A DNA stretch of 64,000 nt. Origin: Floccularia luteovirens. Lineage: Eukaryota > Basidiomycota > Agaricomycetes > Agaricales > Squamanitaceae. Below, one piece after another: positions 13,329-24,799 of this stretch. The stretch is taken from the NCBI GenBank assembly GCA_009739215.1, contig VSJF01000005.1:2211161-2275160 (forward strand), given 5' to 3'. The position numbers were made by a program, and so were the translations under genes. The first letter of the stretch is position 1. The number at the start of each line of letters is the position of its first letter. The notes beneath the pieces were generated by a model. That model did not search any database and was not told the origin of the DNA. It was given only the letters and a program-made list of their open reading frames with translations.

Positions 13329-14167
13329 CTACTTTGGAGGGGGAGTTTGGGGTCCTGAGTAATGCATTTGAAAGTTAGCCACTTCTTATAGAAAGATGAG
13401 GTATAATATATTACCAAAGAGACCCGATCTTGGAGGTGGTGAACTCGGTGCAGGAGCTGTTGGAGGTGCAACTGGAGCGATAAGTGGGTTTGCTACATAA
13501 TTACACAGAGTTCAGTTGCTTCAAGTTATTGGAAGAAAAATATACAAACGTCTCCATTGAGTCCATGCGGGCATGTCATGCCTTGGAGGCTCTGGCATGG
13601 GTGTGGGAGGGGCGGCTGCGGGAGCGGCTGTGATTTTCGCTTGTGGTTTACCCTTCCGCTCCAGGCGCTTGTGGACTACACGCCAACCCGGCCGTGCCTG
13701 GGCAGGAGCATCTTCAATAGCGGGAGGGGGAGGTGCAGCAGGCTCTGGAGGGGCATCTTCGATCTAAAGCAATGTTATTGAGGTCCATACAACAAACCAG
13801 AACAAGATTCGACAGACTTTGGGGTGCCACCCTGGAGCGTATTCTCCTCCCGCCCCATGTTTCGATTTGACGCTCATGAGTTCTGCGATCTCACTATCAG
13901 TAGGAAGACAAAGACATCAGCTGTGCCAAATGATAAAAATGTGGCACGTACTATTGTAATTGACGACGTTCATCCCTCAATTTTCCAACTTCTTCCAGCA
14001 GAATCCGGACTTCAACAGCGAGCGCTTTGCTGAAATCATTCATATACCTGCACAAGAGCAACTATTGAACCTCAAATGACCCCACGTAACTCAGGGAATT
14101 TGACGCACTTGAGATTTGGAGCCTGAGCTGGGGGAGTATTGTTATTATTGTAATTCTTGGAAGCCAT
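13329..14167 (-). CDS. Conserved-looking unknown protein, Pro/Ala-rich C-terminus (182 aa)
   Basis: Six exons: 14167-14109, 14047-13952, 13893-13818, 13763-13550, 13492-13415, 13354-13329. All five introns (54-61 nt) have GT-AG ends and the phases close exactly at 183 codons. The N-terminal third forms a charged helix (EVRILLEEVGKLRDERR) followed by YEIAELMSVKSKHG and a Gly/Pro/Trp segment; the rest is Pro/Ala-rich and probably disordered. This could be a scaffold or coiled-coil protein. I do not recognise a named family. An in-frame upstream ATG at 14320 would add 51 residues; the shorter start is chosen because the added part looks non-coding. Confidence 0.65.
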
Positions 14168-14677
14168 AATCGCAAAAAGGTCGACAGAAAATTGAAGATA
14201 GCGTAGATGTTGAGTGATATCTGAAGAAAAGGGTTTGAAATCCGAACCGAGATCGCGTGTTCTGCCATAATTCACGGCCACGAGGCAACTCTCTTTGTTG
14301 ACATTTAAACAAAACAACATTTATTCAAAAATACAGACTCTAGTGAGTAACGCAGAACATCCTTATGTGCAATGTTAATAATAATATGAAAGTGCAGCGT
14401 TATATTTGGACCACCCTAGGTTGGGTTTACATATTCGACGACTTATTGTCATGCTGACGGCAGGTATTCTTGCTGAAATTCAAGATTATAACTGTAGCAT
14501 ACTTGGGAATAACATCTAATAAGTATTCTACCACGGAGTAGACCGAGCCGTACAATGGGGTCAGCTGCTTGCTGATAGAAGTGATCCATGTGGAATTTCG
14601 GATAAGCCTAATCCCTATTAAACTACGGGTGTTTCGCAGTATACCATTGAACACCGCTCTTTCCCTCACTAGCAAAG
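14168..14677. other. Divergent promoter region
   Basis: Lies between the minus-strand 182-aa gene and the first plus-strand hydrolase. No gene seen; presumably holds both promoters. Confidence 0.5.
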
Positions 14678-15965
14678 ATGGCCACTCTCAATGATTCTAC
14701 CCCAAAGCAACCAATCCACCCATCGATGCTTTCGAGACTTGATCCCGAATATGTCGCTTTCCACAATAAACATATTCTTCATTTGCCACCGCAACACACT
14801 TTACCCTGGAGCCCAAAATTACGTGAAGGTCCTATTTTCCCGGGGGGTTCAAAGCCTTTGCCAGTAGGAAAGATACAAGATTATAATCTGACCCATGCGA
14901 AAGTACGGGTTTACACGCCAGACACAAATGCTCCTGAAACAGGGTACCCTGTATTGGTATACTTTCATGGAGGTCAGTTAATTGATCAATCACTGTATTG
15001 TCCTCTTTTCAAGCCGTGTACAGGAGGATGGACATTGGGTAATATTAGCAGTGAAGGATCTTTGGCGACAAATATGTGTGTTCGTGAGTCCCAAAGTTTC
15101 TCTTTTATGTAACAGTATTATGAGCAATTCTTCTGCCAGATGCCAACTGTGTTGTTGTATATGTCTCCTATCGTCTCGCACCAGAGAATCCATACCCGGC
15201 TGCTGTTGAGGATGCTACAGAGGCTTTAAATTGGGTATACAAGAATGGTCGTGATATCCTTGATGTAAATACGAATCGTATCGCCGTTGGTGGTTCATCA
15301 AGGTTTGGCCAGATCATGTCTTTCGTGTCTTCTGATTATACTCAAAAGACTCGATGAAGTGGTGGAAACCTTGCCGCAATTGTATCACTCAAAGCCGCGG
15401 AGGCTCAGCCGCCCATTCCACTTGTGTTCCAATTACTGATCGTACCAGTAACAGACAACTCCGCCTCGGTAGAAACGTTCTGGGCTGAAAACAAGCTCAC
15501 GACGACTCTTTCACCAGAACGCATGATGTGGTTCCGAAACAACTATCTCCCGAATAAGGAGGATTGGACAAAGTGGGATGCATCACCGATATTCGCTCCT
15601 GAAGAATTGTTAAGTAAAGTGCCAAAGGCATGGATAGGTGTTGCAGAAGCAGACATTTTGCGCGACGAAGGGATTGCTTACGGAGAAAGACTTCGTAAAG
15701 CGGGTATATCAGTCGAGATTGAGATTTTTAAGGGTGCTCCCCATCCAGTGATGATATTAGATGGTGTGTTGTTTTGTTTTAGTTCTGATGACCTCGAACT
15801 TATCTAATTACTTGCTTCTACCACAATAACTTACAGGGTAAGTTTCATTTTTAACTATTGTAACAGGAGGAATAATAAATACATTTGAACAGAGCACTTG
15901 AAGTTGGGAGAAAGCTCGTCAAGGATGCGGGAAATGCTTTGAAAGCTGCTTTTGAGGCGGAGTGA
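14678..15965 (+). CDS. HSL-type alpha/beta hydrolase, copy 1 (331 aa)
   Basis: Exons: 14678-14972, 15024-15083, 15140-15302, 15360-15763, then a proposed 1-nt exon at 15837, then 15893-15965. The oxyanion motif HGGGW is split by intron 1; the nucleophile elbow is GGSSSGGN (split by intron 3); the acid and base fall in ADILRDE and GAPHPV. This is the Abhydrolase_3 / hormone-sensitive-lipase family, hydrolysing esters of small acids. No signal peptide, so probably cytosolic. It is the first of three head-to-tail copies with identical exon 2 and 3 lengths (60 and 163 nt). The last junction can be explained either by the 1-nt exon or by one 131-nt intron ending at the second AG of AGAG. Confidence 0.85.
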
Positions 15966-16087
15966 TTACAGCATCTGTTGTTTAGTAAGAAATGAAATGT
16001 TATACATATGGGGATGCCCTCGATCAAGTGCTGTGTGATAACAATTAAAGCAAGTCACTACATCAATATTCAGTTTATCATCAAACC

Positions 16088-17367
16088 ATGACTGATGCTG
16101 CTCCAAAGCAACCGCTTCATCCATCGATAATTCCAAGACTCGATCCTGAATACGTCAAATTTCACAATACATATCTTGCCCATTTTCCACCTTTCGAATC
16201 TTTGCCTTGGAATCCAGCATATCGCGATGCAGCTCTTCCTGGATCTCGGGAACCTTTGTCAGTTGGAAAGATTCTAGACTTCAATTTAAGCCACGCTCCT
16301 GTCCGTGTTTATTTTCCTGAAGGCGACCCTCCTGCAGGTGGATGGCCTGTTTTCCTTTTCTTCCATGCAGGTGGGTAACCAGGCTATTGGTGTCAAATCA
16401 CTTGACTAGTGTGGTATACAGGAGGGTTTATTTTTGGAAATTTCCGGAGTGAGGCCTCTTTAGCAACAAATGTGTGTGTCCGTGAGTACCTAATCATGTC
16501 CACCTATCGCAATTAGCGAGGTTTTGGAACAACCGATTATAGATTCCAACTGCGTCGTTGTCTACGTCGGGTATCGTCTCGCACCAGAGAATCCTTATCC
16601 AGCAGCAGTTGAGGATGCTGTAGAATCGTTAGATTGGGTCCACAAGCAAGGTCAAACCTTACTTGGTATCAATCCAGAGAAGATGGGGATTGGTGGGACA
16701 TCAAGGTTTGACCAATATTACAATAATGTATTATTCCATTCACAGTATGGTATTTGCTCCAGTGGCGGCAACTTGGCTGCTGTCTTAGCTCTCAAAGCTG
16801 TTGAAGCCCAGCCCCCTATTCCTATCGTATTCCAGGTGCTTATCACGCCAGTTGTAGACCTCACCGCTTCTGTGGATTCATATGCGGCGGAAAACAAGCA
16901 TGCACCATTCATAACAATTGATAGTATCCCGTGGTACAGACAGAATTACCTACCGAACAAGGAAGATTCTTCCAAGTGGGATGCATCGCCTATCTTTGCT
17001 CCGGACAACCTGCTCCACAAAGTTCCAAAGGCCTGGATAGCTGTCGCTGAGGTAGACCTCTTGCGAGACGAAGCCATTGCATATGGAGAGAAATTGCGTA
17101 AAGCTGGTGTCTCTACTGAAATCGAGGTTTACAAAACTGTTCCCCATCCTGTAACGGTATTCGATGGTGCGTCTCCACTTTTCTATATAAATTGGAATTT
17201 GTTTCTCACGTTGGTATACTATACGCTTATGTACCCCCAGGGTTTGTGATTCACTAATCAATCTACATACACGAAGCTAATTGAGTTTGTTTAGAGCGCT
17301 CGGAATTAGCAGGAAAATAATTGCAGATGTTGCGAAGGCTGTTAAAGATGCTTTCGAGGCTGCGTGA
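16088..17367 (+). CDS. HSL-type alpha/beta hydrolase, copy 2 (327 aa)
   Basis: Exons: 16088-16370, 16422-16481, 16543-16705, 16763-17166, proposed 1-nt exon 17241, 17295-17367. The elbow is GTSSGGN, the acid lies in VDLLRDE and the His in TVPHPV. The oxyanion box reads HAGGG rather than HGGGW, and the following residues are FIFGN instead of WTLGN, so substrate preference probably differs from copies 1 and 3. Exons 2, 3 and 4 have the same lengths as copy 1 (60, 163 and 404 nt). It starts about 120 bp after copy 1 stops, which fits unequal crossing-over as the origin of the array. Confidence 0.85.
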
Positions 17368-17678
17368 TTATCGAGAATTAGAATCAGTAACACTGCCGGA
17401 TGTGTTCTAAAGTTGGAGGCGCCCAAGAAGTTTCAGAGATATGTACAATTTACTATAAAAGTTTGATGTCACTTACAATCTATCCAATGTTGGGAATTGA
17501 ATGTTGTCACAATGCGGACATGTGGAAGTTGAATTTATTCACAACCATTTCAGGTTGATTTATGGAAGGAGGACCCCGGTCAACTACTCTTCTACATTTG
17601 AATAACCCCACCCGCACAAAAACCTATACTGATCATATCATGATCCTTATCTTTTCATCTTAAGAGTGATTAACAACC

Positions 17679-18990
17679 ATGGCCACCAAAGAGACCGTCC
17701 AGAAGCAACCACTCCATCTCACAGTTATTCCGAGGCTTGATCCCGAATACGTTGATTTCCACAATAAGTTCATTGCTGGGGTGTCACCTATATATACATT
17801 ACCTTGGGACCCAGAATTACGCAAGCGCCCTATCACTGGAGCCAAGAAGCCATTGACGGTCGGTAAGGTACAGGATTATGATTTGACTAGAACAAAAGTC
17901 CGGGTGTATACTCCTGGAGGAAATCGTCCGGAAAGTGGTTGGCCTGTTTTGATCTACTTTCATTCTGGTAAGCTAGATTGTTAACTGGATGACAGCTGCT
18001 TGATGACGCTTGCACATAGGGGGATGGACGTTGGGTAATATTAGCAGTGAGGCCTCTTTCGCAACAAACATGTGTGTTCGTGAGTCTTAGCCCCTTGATA
18101 ATACTAGTTCGGTGTCGAGTGGTTAACCGTCACCGCCATTTATGCAGATGCCAACTGTGTGGTTGTATACGTTGACTATCGTCTGGCGCCCGAGAATCCA
18201 TACCCAGCTGCCGTTGAAGATGCTGTGGAATCCTTAGATTGGGTATACAAAAATGGCCGCGATGTCCTTGGTGTTGACACGGAGAAGATTGCGGTCGGTG
18301 GATCATCAAGGTGCAGTCTCTAACTTACACTGTCTTTCGTCATTTCCGACTCATGAACTCTTGGAACCAATGACTCAGTGGTGGAAACCTTGCCGCGGTT
18401 CTAGCGCTTAAGACTGCTGAAGCTCAGACCCCTATTCCAATTATGTTCCAGCTCCTCCTTGTGCCAGTGACGGACAATGCGGCTTCACTAGAAACATCCC
18501 CCTGCTGGGTAGAGAATCAGCATGCACCTTCTCCAACACCGGCAAACATGCTGTGGCTTCGACACAACTACCTCCCAAACAAAGAAGACTGTACTAATTG
18601 GGATGCGTCCCCGATCCTCGCTCCTGAGGAATTGTTATCCAAAGTGCCAAAGACATGGATAGCTGTTGCAGAGGTAGATATTCTGCGTGATGATAGCATC
18701 ATTTATGGAGAAAGGTTGCGTAAAGGGGGCATTCCAGTTGACGTCGAAATTTATAAGGGTGCCCCACATGGTATTATGGTCCTTGATGGTGGGTTTCTTG
18801 TCGATATGTGGATTAGGGGAAAGCTAAATTCTCCTGTGTTGTTGGCAATTATCATCAGAGTGAGTTTACCGATGTATAACAAGTATTAGTTATGACATAC
18901 TTTTTTTATAGAGCGCTTGAGATTAGCAGAAAACTTTTTGGGGATGCAGCCAAGGCTTTGAAATGCGCGTTTGAAGCACTTGATTTGTGA
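17679..18990 (+). CDS. HSL-type alpha/beta hydrolase, copy 3 (333 aa)
   Basis: Exons: 17679-17967, 18020-18079, 18148-18310, 18379-18788, proposed 1-nt exon 18859, 18912-18990. The elbow is GGSSSGGN, the acid lies in VDILRDD and the His in GAPHGI. The oxyanion box is HSGGW, a third variant. Exon 4 is 6 nt longer than in copies 1 and 2, adding two residues near SPCWVEN. As in the sister genes, the last codons (ALEISRKL...) are reached only through the unusual split intron region 18789-18911. Function as for copy 1: small-molecule esterase or lipase, substrate unknown. Confidence 0.85.
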
Positions 18991-19324
18991 CAAGTGAATG
19001 AGAGGTGTTTTAAAAATAATCTACATATCATATATCACCTGTCATGTCCTTCCTACGAAATACACCGCGATGTTGTTGTCATGTTAGGAGTCGATGCCAA
19101 GTCTACGTGTACAACGACAAGTGTGTCCCTGTTGACGCAGTGAGACAGGGGTCGGTCAAAGCCACCTACCCAATACTCGATACCTCCTTGAAACTAGCAA
19201 ATCGAATTTCTCCTTCCACACACCTACAATCAAGCTGCAGAGATACATTGCACCATTAATCATCGGTACTTTGTTAGTACTTGTCAAAAACTTTGGCATA
19301 TTGTCTTGCCGATTTGGATTGAAC
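18991..19324. other. Intergenic
   Basis: Short spacer downstream of hydrolase copy 3; nothing else supported. Confidence 0.5.
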
Positions 19325-20141
19325 ATGGATCACTCAACGAGCAAGTCGTTGCAGATAGTTCGAGAGTGGGCAGAAGTGGCCTCTCAGATGCAACAATTAC
19401 ATACAGAAATGGATCGGTATTTTCTTTCAGTGGCAATGTCTACGTGTAAATTACGATGATGATATTCATCAGATATGCAATGTCTATTGCAGGTGCTGTG
19501 CATGATGTACATCCCAAAACGCAAATTGATCAAAATATGGAGACTGTTGCTGTATGTCCATTGCAATCTAAATGAAATGGATAACTGATATCAAGTATAC
19601 GTATATAGAGACAATTGAAGGATGTGGGGCAAGCGATGAAACAATTCACTGAAGATATGGGTATACAACTGGAACCCGACATAGAGGCCATGCTGAAAAG
19701 ACCTGCTGGTGAGCCCAGCGCAGAATCCGCAGCAGCAAGTGTAGGTTTTCTTACCCCACCCCCTTCCCTGTGATATGAAACCAAAGCATCATAACGAATA
19801 TTTAGTTTGTCAAAGGGAAATCCAACGCAATAAAGTCACTAGGATCCAAGTTATTGGAAATATCAAAAGAACTGGATTCACTGGGAATATCACTTCAAAC
19901 AAGTCAGTCATTTTTTCGCAATTTCGTAATTCCTATATCTAACACATTCAACAACACAATTACAGGTGCCAGCGATAAGCAACAATCGTCAAGTGATACC
20001 CAAACCGCAGAAAGTGGAAGCAGTCAAGCGCCATTATCTCCAGGTGCACAGGCTATCGCGGACGGGTTTGCGAAGATACTAGGGGGTAAAACAGATCCTA
20101 GAATGGGGTATGGCCGTATTCCGAGGCCTGGCAGACGTTAA
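19325..20141 (+). CDS. Unknown small helical protein (194 aa)
   Basis: Exons: 19325-19445, 19493-19551, 19609-19740, 19806-19902, 19966-20141; the introns are 47-65 nt and the phases close at 195 codons. The sequence is rich in amphipathic helices (REWAEVASQMQQLHTEMDR; KDVGQAMKQFTEDMG) and ends in a Gly/Arg tail, GYGRIPRPGRR. There is no signal peptide or membrane segment. I do not recognise the family. The start at 19325 is the first ATG followed by coding-like sequence; an upstream in-frame extension to 19271 looks non-coding. The intron 1 donor is GTAAAT, giving a short 47-nt intron, the weakest part of the model. Confidence 0.6.
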
Positions 20142-20926
20142 ATCTCAGATCCGAGTGTGAAAGTTGTATATATACTGTGAAGTACTTACACAGAACACAT
20201 CGTAATATTGTCTGAACATGAGGAATCGTCTGCAAGACTTGTAGATGCCGTCCGTATATCGACTAGCACTGAACTGATAGATCTTGCTATTTTCAAATTG
20301 AAATTGTTGAATAAGCAAGTTGATTATTTATGTAACTCTTCCCACAGCTTATCAATCAAGGAGACTGCAAATCCTCTAGGATGTCAGTCCCGCGCGCCCC
20401 ATTTGGCCTCTGTCCAAAGAAATAAGTGTTGTATACCATAGGATTACTGGAACCAACATATACTCCTTAGCCATATTCTGTAACTAGAACCGAACTCATC
20501 GCCAAGTGCTACGAAACCTACCCTTCGATAGTCTTGTAGCTCATTTCGGATAGCACATTCTTTTGTATTATAAGTGTCGAAGTTCTCACTTCGTCAGATG
20601 ATGATAAATAAAATATAATTGGATGTGTTATAAATATCAAATCGTTTTGGTATGTAGAGACACCGCCCAAATGATTTGTGGATCTTCACATGTCCACATC
20701 GATGAACTCCATGCGACAAGTTTTGCCTCTAGTTTTACATAACAAATCTCGAACACTGCCTTCGATATCAACATGAAACAATAGATATTATTGAAATTCG
20801 GTACAGTAATGCCGTAAAAATCATTCCGCTCGAGGCACTTAACTGTAGATTCCCCCCCACTCTACGCCGCATATTTGTTCTTATCGACATTTGCAATCTC
20901 CATCTCTATCCGTTATCTGACTTGTC
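20142..20926. other. Intergenic
   Basis: AT-rich spacer before the glutamine-synthetase-like gene. No supported gene. Confidence 0.55.
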
Positions 20927-22617
20927 ATGTCCACCGATTTCAGTTTTGGTGTTGAGTACACTCCTAAAATCAAGCCACAGGACCTGTTAGCTATATCTAA
21001 CCTGAAGAAAAATGGGATAGGTATGATCCGTTTAATCATGAAAGAACAAGCCAACTCACATCTACACCCTCACAGATAGGGTTCGCATTCAATGGAACGA
21101 TCTAACCAATACCATGAGGTTCCGGGTTGTCACCCTTCAGTATTTCGAGAAGTTGATGCATAGCTCTCGCCCTGGAGTCGCGTTTGCGAAAGCAGCCATG
21201 GGTTTGGTTTATCTGAACGTAGCTGAAGGGTTCTCAGCTATGGGAGAGTTCCATTATGCTATCGACTTATCGACGCTGAGAATTTGTCCTTATGCACCAG
21301 GACATGCTAGTGTCTTTGGTTGGGTCCAAGAGAAAGGCCCCGTATTGGGGCCCGATGGTCAGCTCACTGTCGACGTTAATCTTTGCCCGCGTTCCCTTCT
21401 TCACAAAGTGGTCAAGTAAGTTTCTAAATTTAACCTCAACATGTTCAGTTCCCGTTACCCTTGATCTCGCAACATCTACACGAATATCCGCTACATAATT
21501 CGGTGCTGACTGAGTTTTAGGCAGGCAAAAGAAGAATCTGGTGTTGAATTCCTGGTCGGCTATGAAGTGGAATTCATCCTTTTAAAATCTACTAGGCCAG
21601 TAGAGGCGAACAATCTACACCATTGGTCAGCATCTGCTGGTTTGCGATCTGGAAGCATAGAAGCAGTCATTTTGGATGAAATAGTCGACTGTTTACAGAC
21701 ATCTGGCATAGAGGTGCAGATGTATCATCCAGAAGCTGCGCCGGGCCAGGTATGTTTTGCTTCCACCCATTTTAATTAGCCAGACAATAATTTTTTGATA
21801 TTAGTACGAAGTTATCACTGGTCCACTACCCCCCTTGGAAGCTGCTGATGCATTGCTCCATACTCAGGAGACTATAAGAAACGTGGCTTCAAAGCATGGC
21901 CTACACGCAACCTTTGCTCCCCGCGTGTTCAACTTTACGGCAGGCAGCGGTGCACACGCTAATATATCCGTACATGCACCAGGTGTCACCAAAATAAAAG
22001 ATGAGATGTCAACCCTCGAATCATCCTTCTTAGCTACTCTTTTGGACAATCTTCCTGCGATAACCGCTATAACCCTCCCTACTCCACCCTCATTCAAGAG
22101 GGTAGGTGACGGTGTTTGGTCTGGAGGAACCTATGCTTGTTGGGGTAGTGAGAATCGTGAAGCACCTGTACGCTTGGTCAACCGCAGTTCTCCACAAAGT
22201 CGTCGATTTGAGATGAGATTTATCGACGCCACGTCTAATCCCCATGTCAATCTTGCTGCTATCCTAGGTGTTGGGTACCAAGGTATAAAGAACAAACAGG
22301 AATTAAAGATTCGGGATTGTTTGGGTCCTCGTAGTGCTGCAATGATGGACTCACAGGAGAGGCTGCAACATGGGATCACCCTAAGGTTGCCTTTGACATG
22401 GGAAGAAGCTCGTTCGAACTTGGCCAGTAGCAAGACACTTGAAAATCTGTTTGAAAAGGAGTTTGTCCAAACATTCCTGGCCGTCCAGAAGGTTAGTAGC
22501 GTGAGAGAACTAGAAGTCGTCATTTGATACTGACGTTGTGAATAGGTACTTGGTGCTCAGCTTGAACAAGACGAAGATCCGGATGCTACATTGTCTCGTG
22601 TTGTAGAATTCTATTGA
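20927..22617 (+). CDS. Glutamine-synthetase-like enzyme (473 aa)
   Basis: Exons: 20927-21020, 21076-21415, 21521-21749, 21805-22491, 22546-22617. An N-terminal beta-grasp part (VRIQWNDLTNTMRFRVV) precedes a GS catalytic domain: GYEVEF carries metal-binding glutamates, GSGAHANIS the conserved His loop, and RFEMRFIDATSNPHVNLAA the C-terminal Arg/Glu region. Length fits the GS-I-like, FluG C-terminal or gamma-glutamyl-polyamine-synthetase group rather than the 350-aa eukaryotic GS-II. The reaction is presumably ATP-dependent ligation of an amine to the gamma-carboxyl of glutamate; the amine is not predictable. Intron 2 is unusually long here (105 nt). Confidence 0.85.
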
Positions 22618-23339
22618 TTTGATAGATTAGAATAACTTGAACTTAAATGTCTGTCGGTCTCCTTGGTATAGAATAAAGAGAAAGATTCAAATGCACTTAA
22701 ACTGCCTTAGTGGAGGCTGGATTGATGCTATACATGTGTAGCTGAAACTTACAGCTAGTGACAAGGCGAAGCCAGAGGTTACTTACCACACGGTGACACT
22801 GTATCTTATAATATACTACATTAGACGGCATATGTGATGCTTCTCCGCCAGTCAGTGCAACATTCATAAGTAGCTATCTACAGTTTTACTCTATCTGGTA
22901 TCCATGACATGTATTCTGGTGACCCAGGAGAAACTTATCGAACTCAATTTCAATCCTATCGAAATGCATCAGGTGAACCGGTCAGAGTCCAGGACATGTA
23001 AGCTAATTATTAATGAGATGTCCTCATGATCCCCTCTTATTTTTTTTATTCTTAGCTACCCTATCGCCTTATCGGTCTATCGCATCGCCGAGTCACCCAG
23101 AATCCCCGAATGAATCCTGATTAGTACTGCTTGGGTGACTGAGATATACGATGTCATGTCGTTTGGCTTGCTTGACCCATCCGAGGTATGAAATGGATCA
23201 AGAACAAAGCGGACAGGTGTGTTGATAGCAAAAGGTGATGTCAATCAACGACAAACAAAGAGTGCAAACAATAGTTCAATACGGTTCGCTGTTATATACT
23301 GTTTTATATACTGTCTCACAGCTTAATTATATTTTCAAT
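22618..23339. other. Intergenic
   Basis: Gene-poor spacer; no supported feature. Confidence 0.5.
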
Positions 23340-23760
23340 CTTTGGATCATGTTATTTTCCGTAATTCTTCAATTTTTCATAATCAACGAATTTTTGCTCT
23401 AGTTCATCGTGTGTTCAGTTGCAAGGCTAATGCTTTGAAGATTATATTATACTTGGTCAAAAGGGTATGGGATAGTCAGCCCTGGCTAATAAAGCATCCA
23501 AGCAGTAAGTCTATCTACATTCTGATAACCAGATGCTGCAACTTCATGTCTTAAGTAACTGCTGCCGCATTTGCGAGGTTCTGAGGCTTCTCTCAGACCA
23601 TTTTGAGCATAGAGCTTTGACAGGAGTTGAGCTGCCCAACATAACAAAAGCAGGATGAGCTGGGCCACAGAGCAATTTGAGAATAGATGCACTCTGGCCG
23701 ACCACATGTCTGTATTTGACAGTTACCCATATATCTCAAACCTTGCGTATGTCATCATCG
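23340..23760 (-). pseudogene. Duplicated fragment of oxidoreductase 5' end plus flank
   Basis: Bases 23475-23690 match 29250-29465 of the Gfo/Idh/MocA gene on the same strand, including part of that gene's first intron (CAATTTGAGAATAG), so the copy arose from DNA, not from mRNA. The coding match is interrupted by indels and stops. The flank 23340-23430 (GTAATTCTTCAATTTTT, then TTTTTGCTCTAGTT) and the tail to about 23760 match 59365-59640 near the telomere, showing that the whole block was copied again. Confidence 0.65.
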
Positions 23761-23848
23761 TTACGAACAACTTAGATATACATCTCAGAACGGCTTGTTA
23801 CAATAACACGAATAGGAAATGGGATCTTGATCTTACTAGGTAGCTGCT

Positions 23849-24770
23849 TTATACAAGATAGAATTCTCGCACCACATCCTTTTGGGCTAGATCGGTACAT
23901 TCATCAAGGGCGTCCAGAACAAGTGCAATTTGGCGATGTGATGGGTGTACATCCGAGGTCGCAGGATCAGCAGCCGAATTGGCGAGGGTGAAACACCCCA
24001 AACTTCCTATCGAACCGGTCAGGAGAACAGTTGCTCTGGTAATTGCACTTCCCGATTTTGCTGGCCGCGCCAGAGAGATTTGCAATTCTGCTTGATACGT
24101 GGATGTCATTTTCTCCAATTAGCTATCCTTCTCTCCCCTACGTCAATCGATTGTTCCTCATTGTTAGACAACAACCCAGTGCGAGCATTGAAGAGTTTGG
24201 TGATGGACCAATTCTCGTAAATGAAATAAGTGTCAAGTCTTTTGAAAATCCACGAGTAGTGCGCAGCTCATTGATAATGCTACGTCGCAACCATGCAGCT
24301 TGCAAACAATCCATTTCCGCCTCGAAGAAATCAATCTCATCATCTTTGGCAGCTTGGGAAATTCGTAACACCAATGACCACTTTTCTAAGTGAAGTACGA
24401 AGGGTATAAAGGCAAAAGCATTGAGATTAGACGACCTCATGAGGCTTCCATTTTCCGTCCTGGGGAGATGTCGACCACTTCCTGAAGAAAATAAGTATAT
24501 CTCGTGAAATCCTGGCGTGTATATACTGTGAGAGAGTTCCTACGTTCAAAGGAAGGATCTAACCTTGTAAGAAATGATGTGACACACTTTGTAAGTTATC
24601 CAAATGATATTGTTTAGAATCTCGGATAGCTCAATGAGTAGCCCAAGATGCTGACGTCCTTCGCCGAATGCCAAAACACTCTTGACGACTGATGTTCTGA
24701 GATGATGGACTCGAAATCGGCCAGTCTCATTTTCTTCCCTGTCGAAAGGATTTTGAAAGTCCATTGAACA
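23849..24770 (-). pseudogene. Probable decayed NACHT/STAND (NLR-like) gene
   Basis: On the minus strand a Walker-B-like segment ALVLDALDEC, followed by KDVVREF, is typical of NACHT-domain proteins of agaricomycetes. Coding-like pieces continue to about 24764 but switch frame and contain stops, and no P-loop was found. Further coding-like minus-strand pieces at about 24900-25200 (words FGLQVRVADTG and VAPVALFLKSD) may belong to the same or another dead gene. Family assignment rests on one motif. Confidence 0.35.
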
Positions 24771-24799
24771 AGCTGGCCATCAAGGTGTTGATATTATAG

